NCBI GenBank assembly: GCA_902546725.1
Contig: CACCLB010000001.1
Location: forward strand, 124,001 to 188,000
Direction: 5' to 3'
DNA: 64,000 nucleotides
Source: an uncultured Bacteroidota bacterium
GTDB lineage: Bacteria > Bacteroidota > Bacteroidia > Flavobacteriales > Flavobacteriaceae
Position numbers and translations under genes: made by a program. Shown in pieces: positions 1 through 8,833 of the stretch. The notes under the pieces were generated by a model. It was not told the DNA's origin. It saw only the letters and a program-made list of their open reading frames with translations, and ran no database searches. The stretch's first letter is position 1, and each line of letters starts with the position of its first letter.

Positions 1-1
1 G

Positions 2-2242
2 TTAGTCAACACAGCTTTACAAAAAACAATTAAATCCAAACCGGCTCCATTATACCACAGTTCATTTGCTTCGCGAATTCAAACCGGTAATTTTGAAGAT
101 CACTTTGAAAAGATCACCGAGTCTGACTGGATTATAGAGGTAGTAGTAGAAAACCTTAAAATCAAAAAGCAGATTTTTGAAAAAGTAGATCAGTACCGAA
201 AAAAGGGGAGTTTGATCAGTACCAACACTTCAAGTATTCCCATTCACTTATTAGCAGAAGGACGTTCAGATGATTTTAAAAGCTGTTTTAGCGGAACTCA
301 TTTCTTTAACCCTGCACGTTATTTAAGATTGCTAGAGGTCATTCCAATCGCTGAAACCAAAACAGAGGTTGTTGATTTCTTTATGGAGTTTGGAAAGGTG
401 ACTCTCGGAAAGCAAACAGTTCTTTGTAAAGATACGCCTGCTTTTATTGGGAATCGTATAGGGGTGATGTCGGGTACGGAAATGACATTACTCACAGATA
501 AATACGATTTCAAAATCGAAGAGGTCGATGCCATGACGGGTTCCTTAATCGGTCGTCCAAATACTGCAACCTTTCGTTTACAGGATTTAGTTGGTTTGGA
601 TACAGGGGATAATGTGACTCGTTTTGTATCAGCAAATGTCCAAGGAGACGACTATATCGATCAACTTAAAAATCGACCTGAGCCCAAGTTTGTAAAGTTT
701 CTTTTGGACAACAAATTCCTTGGAAATAAAACAGGGAAAGGATTTTATGAAAAGACCTCGGAGAAAGATGAAAAGGGAAAAACCATCATCAATGCACTCA
801 ATCTTAAGACCCTGACCTATGAAGCTGCCATACGACCCAAAATGGAGCTTGTAAAAACAGCAAAGGGAATGGAGTTGATGGATAAAAGACTGCAATACCT
901 CGTTGAAGGTGATACCAAAGGGCAGCAATTTTTTGCAGAATATTTCGGCCAATTATTTGGTTATTCAGCGGCTCGAGTTCCAGAAATATCCGATCAATAC
1001 TATCCTGTAGACGATGCCATGCGCACCGGTTATTTTTGGGATTATGGACCTTTTGAATATTGGGATCTGATGGGATTTGAATTGGGAGTAAATCTAATTG
1101 AAAAAGTGGGTGCGGTTGTTCCCACTTGGATTACAGAAATGAAAGCGAATGGGAATTCTCAGTTCTACAAATTTGAAGGAGGCAAGAAAAAATTCTATAA
1201 CATTGAAACTAAAAAATACGAAGCTGTTCCTGGAACAGAAGCCTTTGTACTTTTGGACAGTTTTAGATCCCAATCCCCACTGGTAAAAAACAGCGAATGT
1301 GTTGTTCACGATATAGGTGAGGGTGTTCTTTGTTTAGAATTTACTGGTAAAAGCAACTCTATAGGCGAAGGGGTTGGTAAAGCATTATTGGAAACCATTC
1401 AATTGGTTGAAGAAGGGAATTGGAAAGGCTTGGTTATCGGAAACAACGCCAAACAATTTTCTGTAGGAGCCAATTTGATGAATATCGGCATGTTTGCAAT
1501 GCAAAAACAGTTTGATGTTTTAGAACGCTTTGTAGATGATTTTCAGCAGATCAATATGAAAATACGCACCTCTAAATTTCCTGTAGTTGTTGCTACTCAG
1601 GGCTATGTCTTCGGAGGAGGATGTGAAATAGCCATGCACTGCGACGCTGGAATTTACGCAGCAGAATCTTATATAGGTTTGGTTGAAGTTGGAGTAGGAC
1701 TTCTTCCGGGAGGTGGAGGAACTAAAGAATTTGCTCTTCGAGCCTCAGATGATTTTTTTGAAGGAGATGTACAATCACCCACTCTGATCAATTACTTTAA
1801 ATCCATAGCTACTGCAGCCGTTTCTACTTCAGCACATGAAGCCTTTGATTTAAAATACCTCAGAAAAGAAAGAGACGAGGTTTGTGTCAATACTCCAATG
1901 AATATTGGTCTGGCGAAAGCCAAAGTATTGGATTTGGCTCAAAATTATATTGCACCTTCCGCAAGGGAGGACGTACAGGTTTTAGGAAGAGCAGGAATGA
2001 GCGTATTGCATTCTGCCATTAATGAATTTAGAATGGGTGAATACATGTCAGATTACGATGTTGAAATTGCTCAAAAAATTGCCTACGTCATTTGTGGAGG
2101 AGATTTAACAGCACCGCAGCATGTCAGTGAGCAATACCTACTCGATATTGAAAGAGAAGGTTTTATGAGCTTATTGGGTAATCAAAAAACTCTTGATCGA
2201 ATACAGTACTTATTAATGAACAACAAACCCTTAAGAAATTAA
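2..2242 (+). CDS. 3-hydroxyacyl-CoA dehydrogenase / enoyl-CoA hydratase (5' end cut by window)
   Basis: This is a multifunctional beta-oxidation enzyme that hydrates enoyl-CoA and oxidises 3-hydroxyacyl-CoA. The reading frame is open from base 2, so the start codon and the N-terminal GxGxxG part of the Rossmann fold lie outside the window; 746 residues are visible. The first visible third carries dehydrogenase signatures (ISTNTSSIPI, then DTPAFIGNRIG). A crotonase domain follows from about visible residue 430, with GGGCEIAMHCD and LVEVGVGLLPGGGG holding both expected catalytic glutamates. The order dehydrogenase then hydratase is that of Bacillus FadN, opposite to E. coli FadB/FadJ. The thiolase gene starts 3 bases later, so the two are surely co-transcribed. 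A later TTG at 212 is only an internal codon. Confidence 0.93.
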   Translation, partial: LVNTALQKTIKSKPAPLYHSSFASRIQTGNFEDHFEKITESDWIIEVVVENLKIKKQIFEKVDQYRKKGSLISTNTSSIPIHLLAEGRSDDFKSCFSGTHFFNPARYLRLLEVIPIAETKTEVVDFFMEFGKVTLGKQTVLCKDTPAFIGNRIGVMSGTEMTLLTDKYDFKIEEVDAMTGSLIGRPNTATFRLQDLVGLDTGDNVTRFVSANVQGDDYIDQLKNRPEPKFVKFLLDNKFLGNKTGKGFYEKTSEKDEKGKTIINALNLKTLTYEAAIRPKMELVKTAKGMELMDKRLQYLVEGDTKGQQFFAEYFGQLFGYSAARVPEISDQYYPVDDAMRTGYFWDYGPFEYWDLMGFELGVNLIEKVGAVVPTWITEMKANGNSQFYKFEGGKKKFYNIETKKYEAVPGTEAFVLLDSFRSQSPLVKNSECVVHDIGEGVLCLEFTGKSNSIGEGVGKALLETIQLVEEGNWKGLVIGNNAKQFSVGANLMNIGMFAMQKQFDVLERFVDDFQQINMKIRTSKFPVVVATQGYVFGGGCEIAMHCDAGIYAAESYIGLVEVGVGLLPGGGGTKEFALRASDDFFEGDVQSPTLINYFKSIATAAVSTSAHEAFDLKYLRKERDEVCVNTPMNIGLAKAKVLDLAQNYIAPSAREDVQVLGRAGMSVLHSAINEFRMGEYMSDYDVEIAQKIAYVICGGDLTAPQHVSEQYLLDIEREGFMSLLGNQKTLDRIQYLLMNNKPLRN

Positions 2243-2245
2243 ATT

Positions 2246-3415
2246 ATGGAAGCATATATTGTAAAAGGCTATCGCTCTGCGATCGGAAAAGCAAAAAAAG
2301 GAGGGTTTAAAAATTACCGTTCAGACGATTTGGCGGTGGATGTGATCAAACATTTGATGCAAGAAGTGCCTGAGATAGACCCAAAAACGGTAGATGACGT
2401 CATCGTTGGTTGTGCCAATCCTGAAGGAGAGCAAGGCCTGCAAATTGGGCGACTGATTTCAGCGAGAGCACTGGGCAAAGAAGTCCCTGGGGTGACCATC
2501 AATCGTTATTGTGCCTCTGGATTGGAGTCCATTTCTCAGGCAGTCGCTAAAATTAAGGCAGGCTTTGGAGAAATTTATATCGCAGGTGGAATTGAAAGTA
2601 TGAGCATGATCCCCATGACGGGTTACAAGCTTGCTCCTAGTTATAAAGCCAATATTGAAAATATCAATTATCACGTCAGTATGGGGCACACTGCCGAAGC
2701 TGTTTCTGATAAGTATGGAATTACGAGAGAGGCTGCAGATCAATTTGCCTATGATTCTCACAAAAAAGCAGCTGCAGCCATTGATGCTGGAAAATTTGAC
2801 GAGCAAATTGTTGCTGTAGAGGTTGAAGATGTTTTTGTAAAAGATGGAAAAAAAGTAACGAGCAGGCATACAGTTGCGATGGACGAGGGAGTAAGGAGAG
2901 ATACAACTTTGGAAGGACTTGCCAAACTGCGTCCAGTATTTAAAAAAGGAGGGGTGGTTACTGCTGGGAATGCCTCTCAAACTTCCGATGGAGCCGCTTT
3001 TACTCTAGTGGTCAGTGAAGCCGTAGTCAAAGCGTTAAACCTAGAGCCTGTAGCACGATTGGCAGCCTGTGCAGTAGGAGGTGTTGAGCCGCTCTATATG
3101 GGTATTGGTCCTTGTATCGCCATTCCAAAAGCCTTAAAACAAGCCGATTTAAAGCTCTCCGATATAGAACAAACAGAACTGAATGAAGCCTTTGCTGCTC
3201 AGGCACTTGCTGTTATTAAAGAAGCGGGCTTAAACCCTGAAACTGTAAATGTCAATGGAGGTGCTTTGGCACTAGGACACCCCCTAGGATGTACTGGAGC
3301 AAAATTGAGTATTCAATTGCTGGAAGAGATGAAGTTGCGCAAACAGCGTTACGGAATGGTCACTGCCTGTGTAGGAGGAGGACAAGGTATTGCAGGAATT
3401 TTTGAGCGCTTGTAA
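2246..3415 (+). CDS. fadA: acetyl-CoA C-acyltransferase (3-ketoacyl-CoA thiolase)
   Basis: This thiolase carries out the last step of beta-oxidation, cleaving 3-ketoacyl-CoA with CoA. At 389 residues it has the normal family length. Visible catalytic residues are the nucleophile Cys89 in NRYCASGLES, His345 in GHPLGCTGAK and the second Cys375 in CVGGGQG. It lies 3 bases after the multifunctional dehydrogenase/hydratase gene and 2 bases before the TetR gene. This supports a fatty-acid degradation operon with its own regulator. An acyl-CoA dehydrogenase gene, often the third member of such operons, is not present downstream here. Confidence 0.95.
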   Translation: MEAYIVKGYRSAIGKAKKGGFKNYRSDDLAVDVIKHLMQEVPEIDPKTVDDVIVGCANPEGEQGLQIGRLISARALGKEVPGVTINRYCASGLESISQAVAKIKAGFGEIYIAGGIESMSMIPMTGYKLAPSYKANIENINYHVSMGHTAEAVSDKYGITREAADQFAYDSHKKAAAAIDAGKFDEQIVAVEVEDVFVKDGKKVTSRHTVAMDEGVRRDTTLEGLAKLRPVFKKGGVVTAGNASQTSDGAAFTLVVSEAVVKALNLEPVARLAACAVGGVEPLYMGIGPCIAIPKALKQADLKLSDIEQTELNEAFAAQALAVIKEAGLNPETVNVNGGALALGHPLGCTGAKLSIQLLEEMKLRKQRYGMVTACVGGGQGIAGIFERL

Positions 3416-3417
3416 GA

Positions 3418-4023
3418 ATGAAAGAGTCAGAACTGATTCTTGGTAAACGGGAAATTCAAAAACAGCAAGTACGCGAACGTATCTTGGATGAGGCCCTTAG
3501 CCTTTTTTCCGAAAGAGGCTTTGAAAAAACGACAGTGGCCGATATTGTAGGTCAATGTGATATTGCCCGTGGTACGTTTTACAACTATTTCCCCGATATG
3601 AATAGCCTTTTTGATGCTTTGATTAATCAACTTAATCAGCGTATTATAGAAGCCATACAGCATACGCGAAAACAAACTGACAATCTCTACGATTACTTAT
3701 ACGGAACCTTTAAAAGTTATTTTGATCTGATTGGAAGTGAACAGATGATACAATTCCATATCGTCAATCAAGCCTATATCAGACAGAGCTCATATCAAAG
3801 TGATTTGATTAAAGTGATCGTAAAAAACTTAAATAGGGATCTCAAATCGGATCTAAACATCAAAGCATTTAATGAAAAATACGAGTTTTTGTTGCTCAGC
3901 TATATGCTTGTTGGGAGTCCACCAGAACTCTTTTTAGCCACCCATACCACAGATATCAATCTCTCTAGCGAACAGCTAGCCACTTTTTTATCCAAGCTGT
4001 TTTATAAGGTGTTGATGGAATAG
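3418..4023 (+). CDS. TetR/AcrR family transcriptional regulator
   Basis: This is a 201-residue one-domain repressor type. The N-terminal helix-turn-helix spans roughly residues 18-65, with the family-typical run ILDEALSLFSERGFEKTTV followed by IARGTFYNYF. The C-terminal ligand-binding half is not recognisable beyond being helical. The gene begins 2 bases after the thiolase stop, so it is probably the last gene of the beta-oxidation operon and controls it in response to an acyl-CoA or fatty acid. That role is inferred from position only. Confidence 0.9.
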   Translation: MKESELILGKREIQKQQVRERILDEALSLFSERGFEKTTVADIVGQCDIARGTFYNYFPDMNSLFDALINQLNQRIIEAIQHTRKQTDNLYDYLYGTFKSYFDLIGSEQMIQFHIVNQAYIRQSSYQSDLIKVIVKNLNRDLKSDLNIKAFNEKYEFLLLSYMLVGSPPELFLATHTTDINLSSEQLATFLSKLFYKVLME

Positions 4024-4045
4024 TAATAAAACTATATTCAAAAAC

Positions 4046-4102
4046 CCTAAAACCTCTCCCCTCTAAAAAGAGGGGAAGTGCAACTAGTTGCGCAGGGGTG
4101 TG
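4046..4102. repeat. palindromic intergenic repeat between convergent tetR and umuD
   Basis: The convergent gap holds two nested palindromes. A perfect 8-bp stem TCCCCTCT / AGAGGGGA with an AAAA loop lies at 4057-4076, and a perfect 12-base palindrome GCAACTAGTTGC lies at 4080-4091, followed by GCAGGGGTGTGTT. The arrangement resembles short interspersed palindromic elements I associate with flavobacterial genomes (a CCCCTCT hairpin followed by a GGGGTGTGTT tail). I see only this copy in the window. It could also act as a two-way transcription end, although the first stem lacks a following T-run. Confidence 0.5.
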
Positions 4103-4534
4103 TTAAAGTTTTTTAACTACATAAGTCACTATACCCCAAATAATAAGTTCGTTTTCTTCCGTTACTTTTATCGGCTGGTATTTTGGATTTTCAGGGATTA
4201 AAAAGACCCCGTCAGCAGCTACTTTTAGCCGCTTTACCGTAAACTCTCCATCAATATAGCAGACAGCGATTTTATCGTGTTGGGGCTCCATACTTCTATC
4301 GATAACCAAAAGGTCACCGTCTTCCAGACCGGCACCTTGCATGGATTCCCCTGAGACTCTAGCGTAGAAGGTAGCTTCTTCATTGCGGACTACTTCTTGA
4401 TCGATGCTGATGCGCAGTTCTTTAAAGTCGTCGGCAGGAGAAGGAAAGCCTGCAGAGATTCCTTCTTGGACCAAATGCAGTGATTTTTGTTGGTCTTGAT
4501 CGGGATGGGAAAAAGTCAATTTTTGTGGTTCCAT
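4103..4534 (-). CDS. umuD: UmuD-like S24 peptidase, DNA polymerase V accessory subunit
   Basis: This 143-residue protein self-cleaves during DNA damage to become the active partner of UmuC. The catalytic pair is visible as Ser64 (in SGESM) and Lys101 (in FTVKRLK). An Ala28-Gly29 pair in ISAGFPSP marks the likely cleavage site. The spacings of 36 and 37 residues match E. coli UmuD (Cys24-Gly25, Ser60, Lys97). It has no DNA-binding domain, which separates it from LexA. It is transcribed after umuC, 3 bases behind it, so the gene order is the reverse of E. coli umuDC. Confidence 0.93.
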   Translation of the reverse strand: MEPQKLTFSHPDQDQQKSLHLVQEGISAGFPSPADDFKELRISIDQEVVRNEEATFYARVSGESMQGAGLEDGDLLVIDRSMEPQHDKIAVCYIDGEFTVKRLKVAADGVFLIPENPKYQPIKVTEENELIIWGIVTYVVKKL

Positions 4535-4537
4535 AGT

Positions 4538-5797
4538 TTATTTTACCTGAATAATTTCATTGATTTCAGTAGTATAGCGTTTTGACAGATGTTCTTGTTT
4601 CATTTTCCATGTACGTTGTAAATCCTGGTTGGCAAGTTTCATCTGATGTGGCCCAAAGCGCTTGTGAATACGGTCTAAAGCCTGCATTACTGCTAAATGT
4701 TTTACTTCTTCCCCTCCAAATAAGGGAAGTTGGCGGGTGGCGGTAGGGACTAGGCCCATTATCATGACTCCCGCTTTTTTGTAATGGATTCCCTCTTTAA
4801 AAATTTTACGCAATCCCCATACTGCGTATTTGCTCAGTGTGATACTGGAATTGGTGGCATAGGGTAGTGTCAGTACACAACTGTTTCGATAAGGAGTTGC
4901 TCCTTGCTTATGAGGATCGCTACGCAAAAAAACGAGCAATGCAGTACAGCTGCTTTGCTGTTTTCTCATTTTTTCTGCACAGCTACCGGCAAAGGTGGAA
5001 ATGCGTTCTTCCAAATCATCAAAAGCAGTTAGGGTTCCTTCAAAGCTTCGGGTGGTTGCAATTCCCTTTTTGGGAGGCTGAACTTCTTCCAGTTGGATAG
5101 AGGGCAATCCCTGCAAGTCTTTTTTCAGTCGAAGTCCTAATACGCTCATCTGTTTGCGAATCCAATCGTCCGGTAGCTTTGTAAACTGCCAAGCGTTTGT
5201 TACTCCCATAGCTTCAAGTCGCTTGCGGTGTTGTCTACCTATGCCCCACACATCGCCAATGGCAGTCCATTTTAGGGCTTTAACTCTTTTGTCTTCGGTG
5301 TCGATACAGTAAACACCTCCTGTTTTTAAATCGTATTTTTTGGCAATTTTATTGGCGATTTTTGCCAGGGCTTTACTCGGCCCCATACCTACAGAAACGG
5401 GGATTCCTGTCCAACGACGCACTTGCTTTCGCATGCGTTGTCCTTCTGCTTCAAGATCGAACAAATCAAAACCTTTGAATTGTAAAAAGGCTTCGTCTAT
5501 ACTGTAAATTTCTAGATTGGGAGTATACTGTTCTAAGATGGACATTACCCGACTACTCATATCGCCGTAGAGGGGGTAGTTGGAAGAAAAAACCTTAACT
5601 CCTTTTTGTTTAAAAAAAGAGCGGTATTGAAATGCGGGAGCTCCCATGGGGATGCCCAAGGCCTTGGCTTCATTGCTTCGCGCAATGACACAACCGTCGT
5701 TATTTGAAAGAATAACTACAGCTTTGCCTTCCCATTGGGGTTGAAAAACCCGCTCACAAGAAGCGTAAAAATTGTTACAATCGACCAGTGCAAACAT
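4538..5797 (-). CDS. umuC: UmuC-like Y-family DNA polymerase (pol V catalytic subunit)
   Basis: This is an error-prone translesion polymerase of 419 residues from the chosen start. The palm begins with FALVDCNNFYASCER, with Asp6 as a metal ligand, and the second acidic pair is in YSIDEAFLQF. The helix-hairpin-helix region VWGIGRQHRKRLEAMG follows. I chose the ATG at 5797 because conserved UmuC sequence starts at once there; the reading frame extends 13 codons further to 5836 without family similarity. The C-terminus covers the little-finger region (PKKGIATTRSFEGTL). It is followed immediately by umuD. Confidence 0.92.
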   Translation of the reverse strand: MFALVDCNNFYASCERVFQPQWEGKAVVILSNNDGCVIARSNEAKALGIPMGAPAFQYRSFFKQKGVKVFSSNYPLYGDMSSRVMSILEQYTPNLEIYSIDEAFLQFKGFDLFDLEAEGQRMRKQVRRWTGIPVSVGMGPSKALAKIANKIAKKYDLKTGGVYCIDTEDKRVKALKWTAIGDVWGIGRQHRKRLEAMGVTNAWQFTKLPDDWIRKQMSVLGLRLKKDLQGLPSIQLEEVQPPKKGIATTRSFEGTLTAFDDLEERISTFAGSCAEKMRKQQSSCTALLVFLRSDPHKQGATPYRNSCVLTLPYATNSSITLSKYAVWGLRKIFKEGIHYKKAGVMIMGLVPTATRQLPLFGGEEVKHLAVMQALDRIHKRFGPHQMKLANQDLQRTWKMKQEHLSKRYTTEINEIIQVK

Positions 5798-5826
5798 GGG
5801 TAAAAAGGTATTAAAATGTTCCCTAA

Positions 5827-5834
5827 GTTCGAAC
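5827..5834. promoter_or_regulatory. GTTCGAAC palindrome upstream of umuC (possible operator)
   Basis: A perfect 8-base palindrome GTTCGAAC sits about 30 bases upstream of the chosen umuC start, near a TACCTTTT element (minus strand, 5805-5812) that loosely resembles the -7 box. GTTCG half-sites recall the CGAAC/GTTCG half-sites of Gram-positive LexA boxes, but the orientation is inverted. No regulator is known from this sequence, so operator function is only a suggestion. Confidence 0.2.
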
Positions 5835-5917
5835 AAGAGTTTGGCTTATTTTTCTCTGACTTCGACCTGAGGGAGTTCGTCCAATCACACCCTGAGTTTT
5901 AAAGCAGTAAAAAGAGT

Positions 5918-5943
5918 AAGTCCGCCTTTGAAAGAGTGGATTT
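5918..5943. other. imperfect hairpin in the umuC-sucA divergent gap
   Basis: The sequence AAGTCCGCCTTT, a short loop and AGAGTGGATTT can fold into a stem of about 11 pairs including several G-U pairs and one mismatch. It lies in the 268-base gap between the divergent umuC and sucA starts, the longest gene-free stretch of the window. It is not followed by a clear T-run on either strand. It may be a relic of a small repeat or a leader structure. Apart from this and the sucA promoter box, I see nothing else in the gap. Confidence 0.3.
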
Positions 5944-6029
5944 AGGACTGTATTTATTTATTAAAAATGTAGTTTTACAGGATTCGTTGTATTTTTAAAG
6001 AAATAGAGAAACACTTCAATCAAAAGTTG

Positions 6030-6037
6030 TAATTTTG
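6030..6037 (+). promoter_or_regulatory. candidate -7 box for sucAB
   Basis: TAATTTTG fits the Bacteroidota TAnnTTTG box and ends 28 bases before the sucA ATG. I see no good TTTG at the -33 spacing, so the call rests on the -7 box alone. Confidence 0.4.
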
Positions 6038-6065
6038 TTATTGGATTTTAGTAGCGCTTTTTTGC

Positions 6066-8822
6066 ATGGATAATTATTCGTTTTTAAATGCTGCTCATAC
6101 GGCTCATTTTGCAGCACTTTATGATCAGTATTTACAACAACCTGACAGTGTAGAGCCCAGTTGGAGGGCTTTTTTTCAAGGCTTTGATTTTGGTTTAGAA
6201 AGCAATGGTTCAACGACAACCGAAACCTTTGAGATACCCGAGCATTTACAAAAAGAGTTTAGAGTGGTAAAACTCATTGATGGCTACCGCAGCCGTGGAC
6301 ATTTATTTACCAAAACAAATCCTGTTAGAGAGCGAAGAAAGTACAGCCCAACACTCGATATTGAAAACTTTGGGCTTTCAGAGTCTGACTTATCAACTGT
6401 TTTTAACGCAGGGGAGATTATGGCCATAGGCCCAAGTAGCTTGCAGACCATCATCTACCATTTACAGCGCATCTATTGTGACTCTATTGGTATAGAGTAT
6501 ATGTACATTCGAAACCCGGAAAAGATCAATTGGATTCAACAACGCTTGAACGTGAATGACAACCACCCTCAGTTTTCAGATGAGCAGAAAAAGCACATTC
6601 TAAAAAAATTAAATGAAGCGGTAAGTTTCGAAAACTTTTTACATACCAAATACGTTGGGCAGAAGCGCTTTTCTTTAGAAGGTGGAGAATCCTTAATACC
6701 CGCCTTAGATGCAGTAGTGGAAGCTGCAGCAAATCAAGGAGTAGAGGAATTTGTAATGGGAATGGCACACCGAGGTCGATTGAATGCTTTAACCAATATT
6801 TTTGGAAAATCGACAAAAGATATATTTAGCGAATTTGACGGTAAGGATTACGAAGAAGTCATTTTTGATGGAGATGTTAAATACCATTTAGGCTGGACTT
6901 CTCAACGAATTACGGATAACGGCAAAAAAATAAACATGAATATTGCTCCCAACCCTTCTCATTTAGAGACGGTAGGTGCAGTAGTGGAAGGAATTACCCG
7001 AGCAAAGCTGGAAAATAAATTTGAAGGAAATACCAATAAGGTTTTACCGATAATCGTTCATGGAGATGCTGCTATCGCAGGACAAGGATTGCCCTATGAG
7101 ATTGTCCAGATGGCAAAACTCAAAGGCTATGGAACAGGAGGAACCGTTCATATTGTTGTAAACAATCAAATCGGATTTACAACCAACTATTTGGATGCCC
7201 GATCAAGTACTTATTGTACGGATGTTGCCAAAGTAACCCTTTCACCTGTATTGCACGTCAATGCAGATGATGTGGAAGCTGTAGTTCATGCAACACTATT
7301 TGCCTTAGATTTTCGCATGCGTTTTGGACAAGATGTCTTTATCGATTTGTTAGGATATCGAAAGTACGGTCATAACGAAGGAGACGAACCGCGATTTACA
7401 CAACCAGAACTTTATAAGGCAATTTCTAGACACCCTAATCCAAGAGATATATACGCTTCGAATTTATTGGAAAGCGGACATATACAAGAAGGGCATGTCA
7501 AGGAACTGGAAAAACAATATAAAAGTATACTTGAAGACGATCTGCAAGATTCAAGAAAGATAGAAACTACAGTCATTACTCCTTTTATGGAAGACGAATG
7601 GAAAACATTCAAAAGGGTGGAAGAGACTGAAATGATGAAACCGGTGTCAACGGCTGTCGCTAAAAAAGATCTTGGCAAAGTTGCTGAAACGATAAGTAAA
7701 CTGCCAGGAGATCAAAAATTTCTTCGAAAAATTGAGCGTTTAATTGCTGACCGCAAAGCCATGTATTTCGAAAAGGACAGACTTGATTGGGCAATGGGTG
7801 AGCTGCTAGCTTACGGAACTCTACTCCAAGAAGGCTTTAATGTTCGAATGTCTGGGCAAGACGTAGAGCGGGGAACTTTTTCCCACCGTCATGCAGTAAT
7901 CAAAACAGAGAGTGCAGAGGAAGAAGTGATCTTACTCAATCAGATTGATCCAAACAAGCAGGGTCGTTTTCGTATTTACAACTCCCTACTTTCTGAATAC
8001 GGAGTTCTAGGTTTTGATTACGGTTACGCTATGGCGAGTCCAAATACACTTACCCTATGGGAAGCCCAGTTTGGAGATTTTTCTAATGGAGCACAAATCA
8101 TGTTGGATCAGTACATTTCTTCTGCTGAAGATAAATGGAAATTGCAAAATGGAATTGTTTTATTGCTCCCCCACGGCTATGAAGGCCAGGGAGCTGAGCA
8201 TTCTTCAGCCCGCATGGAGCGTTACCTGCAGTTGTGTGCAAAAGACAATATGTTTGTTGCCAATTGTACCACACCAGCTAATATGTTTCATCTATTGAGA
8301 CGTCAGATGAAAACTAATTTTAGAAAGCCATTAGTGGTCTTTACTCCAAAAAGTTTGTTGCGTCATCCCAAAGCGGTTTCTACTAAAAAAGATCTGACAC
8401 ACGGAAGTTTTCAAGCGGTAATAGCTGACCCTGATGTCAGCCCAAAGGAAGTGAAAACGGTAGTACTTTGCTCAGGTAAATTTTATTACGACTTGGAGCA
8501 AGAACGGAAAAAAAGAGGACGTATGGATGTTGCCCTCATTCGTATTGAACAATTATTTCCCCTACCGATTAAAGAAATAGAACAAAATATGGCTCAGTTT
8601 CCCAATGCGACAGATTGGGTTTGGACACAAGAAGAACCACGCAATATGGGAGCTTGGAGTTATCTGTTATTGCAATGGGAGGCAGCGACTAAATTTAGAC
8701 CTGCAACTAGAAGGTATTACGGTGCACCAGCTGCGGGTAGTGCAATGCGTTTTCAAAGAAGACATCAACAGGTGATCGATTATGTTTTTGATCCCTCACA
8801 AGACAATTTTATTAGAAAATAA
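6066..8822 (+). CDS. sucA: 2-oxoglutarate dehydrogenase E1 component
   Basis: This is the thiamine diphosphate-dependent E1 subunit of the 2-oxoglutarate dehydrogenase complex (TCA cycle), which decarboxylates 2-oxoglutarate and succinylates the E2 lipoyl group. At 918 residues it has the usual family length. The N-terminal segment ending in PSWRAFFQGFDFG is typical and may contact E2. Thiamine-site and active-site motifs include GMAHRGRLN and HGDAAIAGQG. The C-terminal transketolase-like domain contains LLPHGYEGQGAEHSSAR. It is followed 11 bases later by sucB, so the two form an operon. No lpd gene for E3 is present here. Confidence 0.97.
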   Translation: MDNYSFLNAAHTAHFAALYDQYLQQPDSVEPSWRAFFQGFDFGLESNGSTTTETFEIPEHLQKEFRVVKLIDGYRSRGHLFTKTNPVRERRKYSPTLDIENFGLSESDLSTVFNAGEIMAIGPSSLQTIIYHLQRIYCDSIGIEYMYIRNPEKINWIQQRLNVNDNHPQFSDEQKKHILKKLNEAVSFENFLHTKYVGQKRFSLEGGESLIPALDAVVEAAANQGVEEFVMGMAHRGRLNALTNIFGKSTKDIFSEFDGKDYEEVIFDGDVKYHLGWTSQRITDNGKKINMNIAPNPSHLETVGAVVEGITRAKLENKFEGNTNKVLPIIVHGDAAIAGQGLPYEIVQMAKLKGYGTGGTVHIVVNNQIGFTTNYLDARSSTYCTDVAKVTLSPVLHVNADDVEAVVHATLFALDFRMRFGQDVFIDLLGYRKYGHNEGDEPRFTQPELYKAISRHPNPRDIYASNLLESGHIQEGHVKELEKQYKSILEDDLQDSRKIETTVITPFMEDEWKTFKRVEETEMMKPVSTAVAKKDLGKVAETISKLPGDQKFLRKIERLIADRKAMYFEKDRLDWAMGELLAYGTLLQEGFNVRMSGQDVERGTFSHRHAVIKTESAEEEVILLNQIDPNKQGRFRIYNSLLSEYGVLGFDYGYAMASPNTLTLWEAQFGDFSNGAQIMLDQYISSAEDKWKLQNGIVLLLPHGYEGQGAEHSSARMERYLQLCAKDNMFVANCTTPANMFHLLRRQMKTNFRKPLVVFTPKSLLRHPKAVSTKKDLTHGSFQAVIADPDVSPKEVKTVVLCSGKFYYDLEQERKKRGRMDVALIRIEQLFPLPIKEIEQNMAQFPNATDWVWTQEEPRNMGAWSYLLLQWEAATKFRPATRRYYGAPAAGSAMRFQRRHQQVIDYVFDPSQDNFIRK

Positions 8823-8833
8823 AGAAGTAAATC

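Noticed and set aside
2459..2980. A 173-residue open frame on the minus strand inside the thiolase gene
   Set aside because: It lies wholly antisense to a gene with clear catalytic motifs, has low-complexity composition and no recognisable domain. It is a frame shadow.
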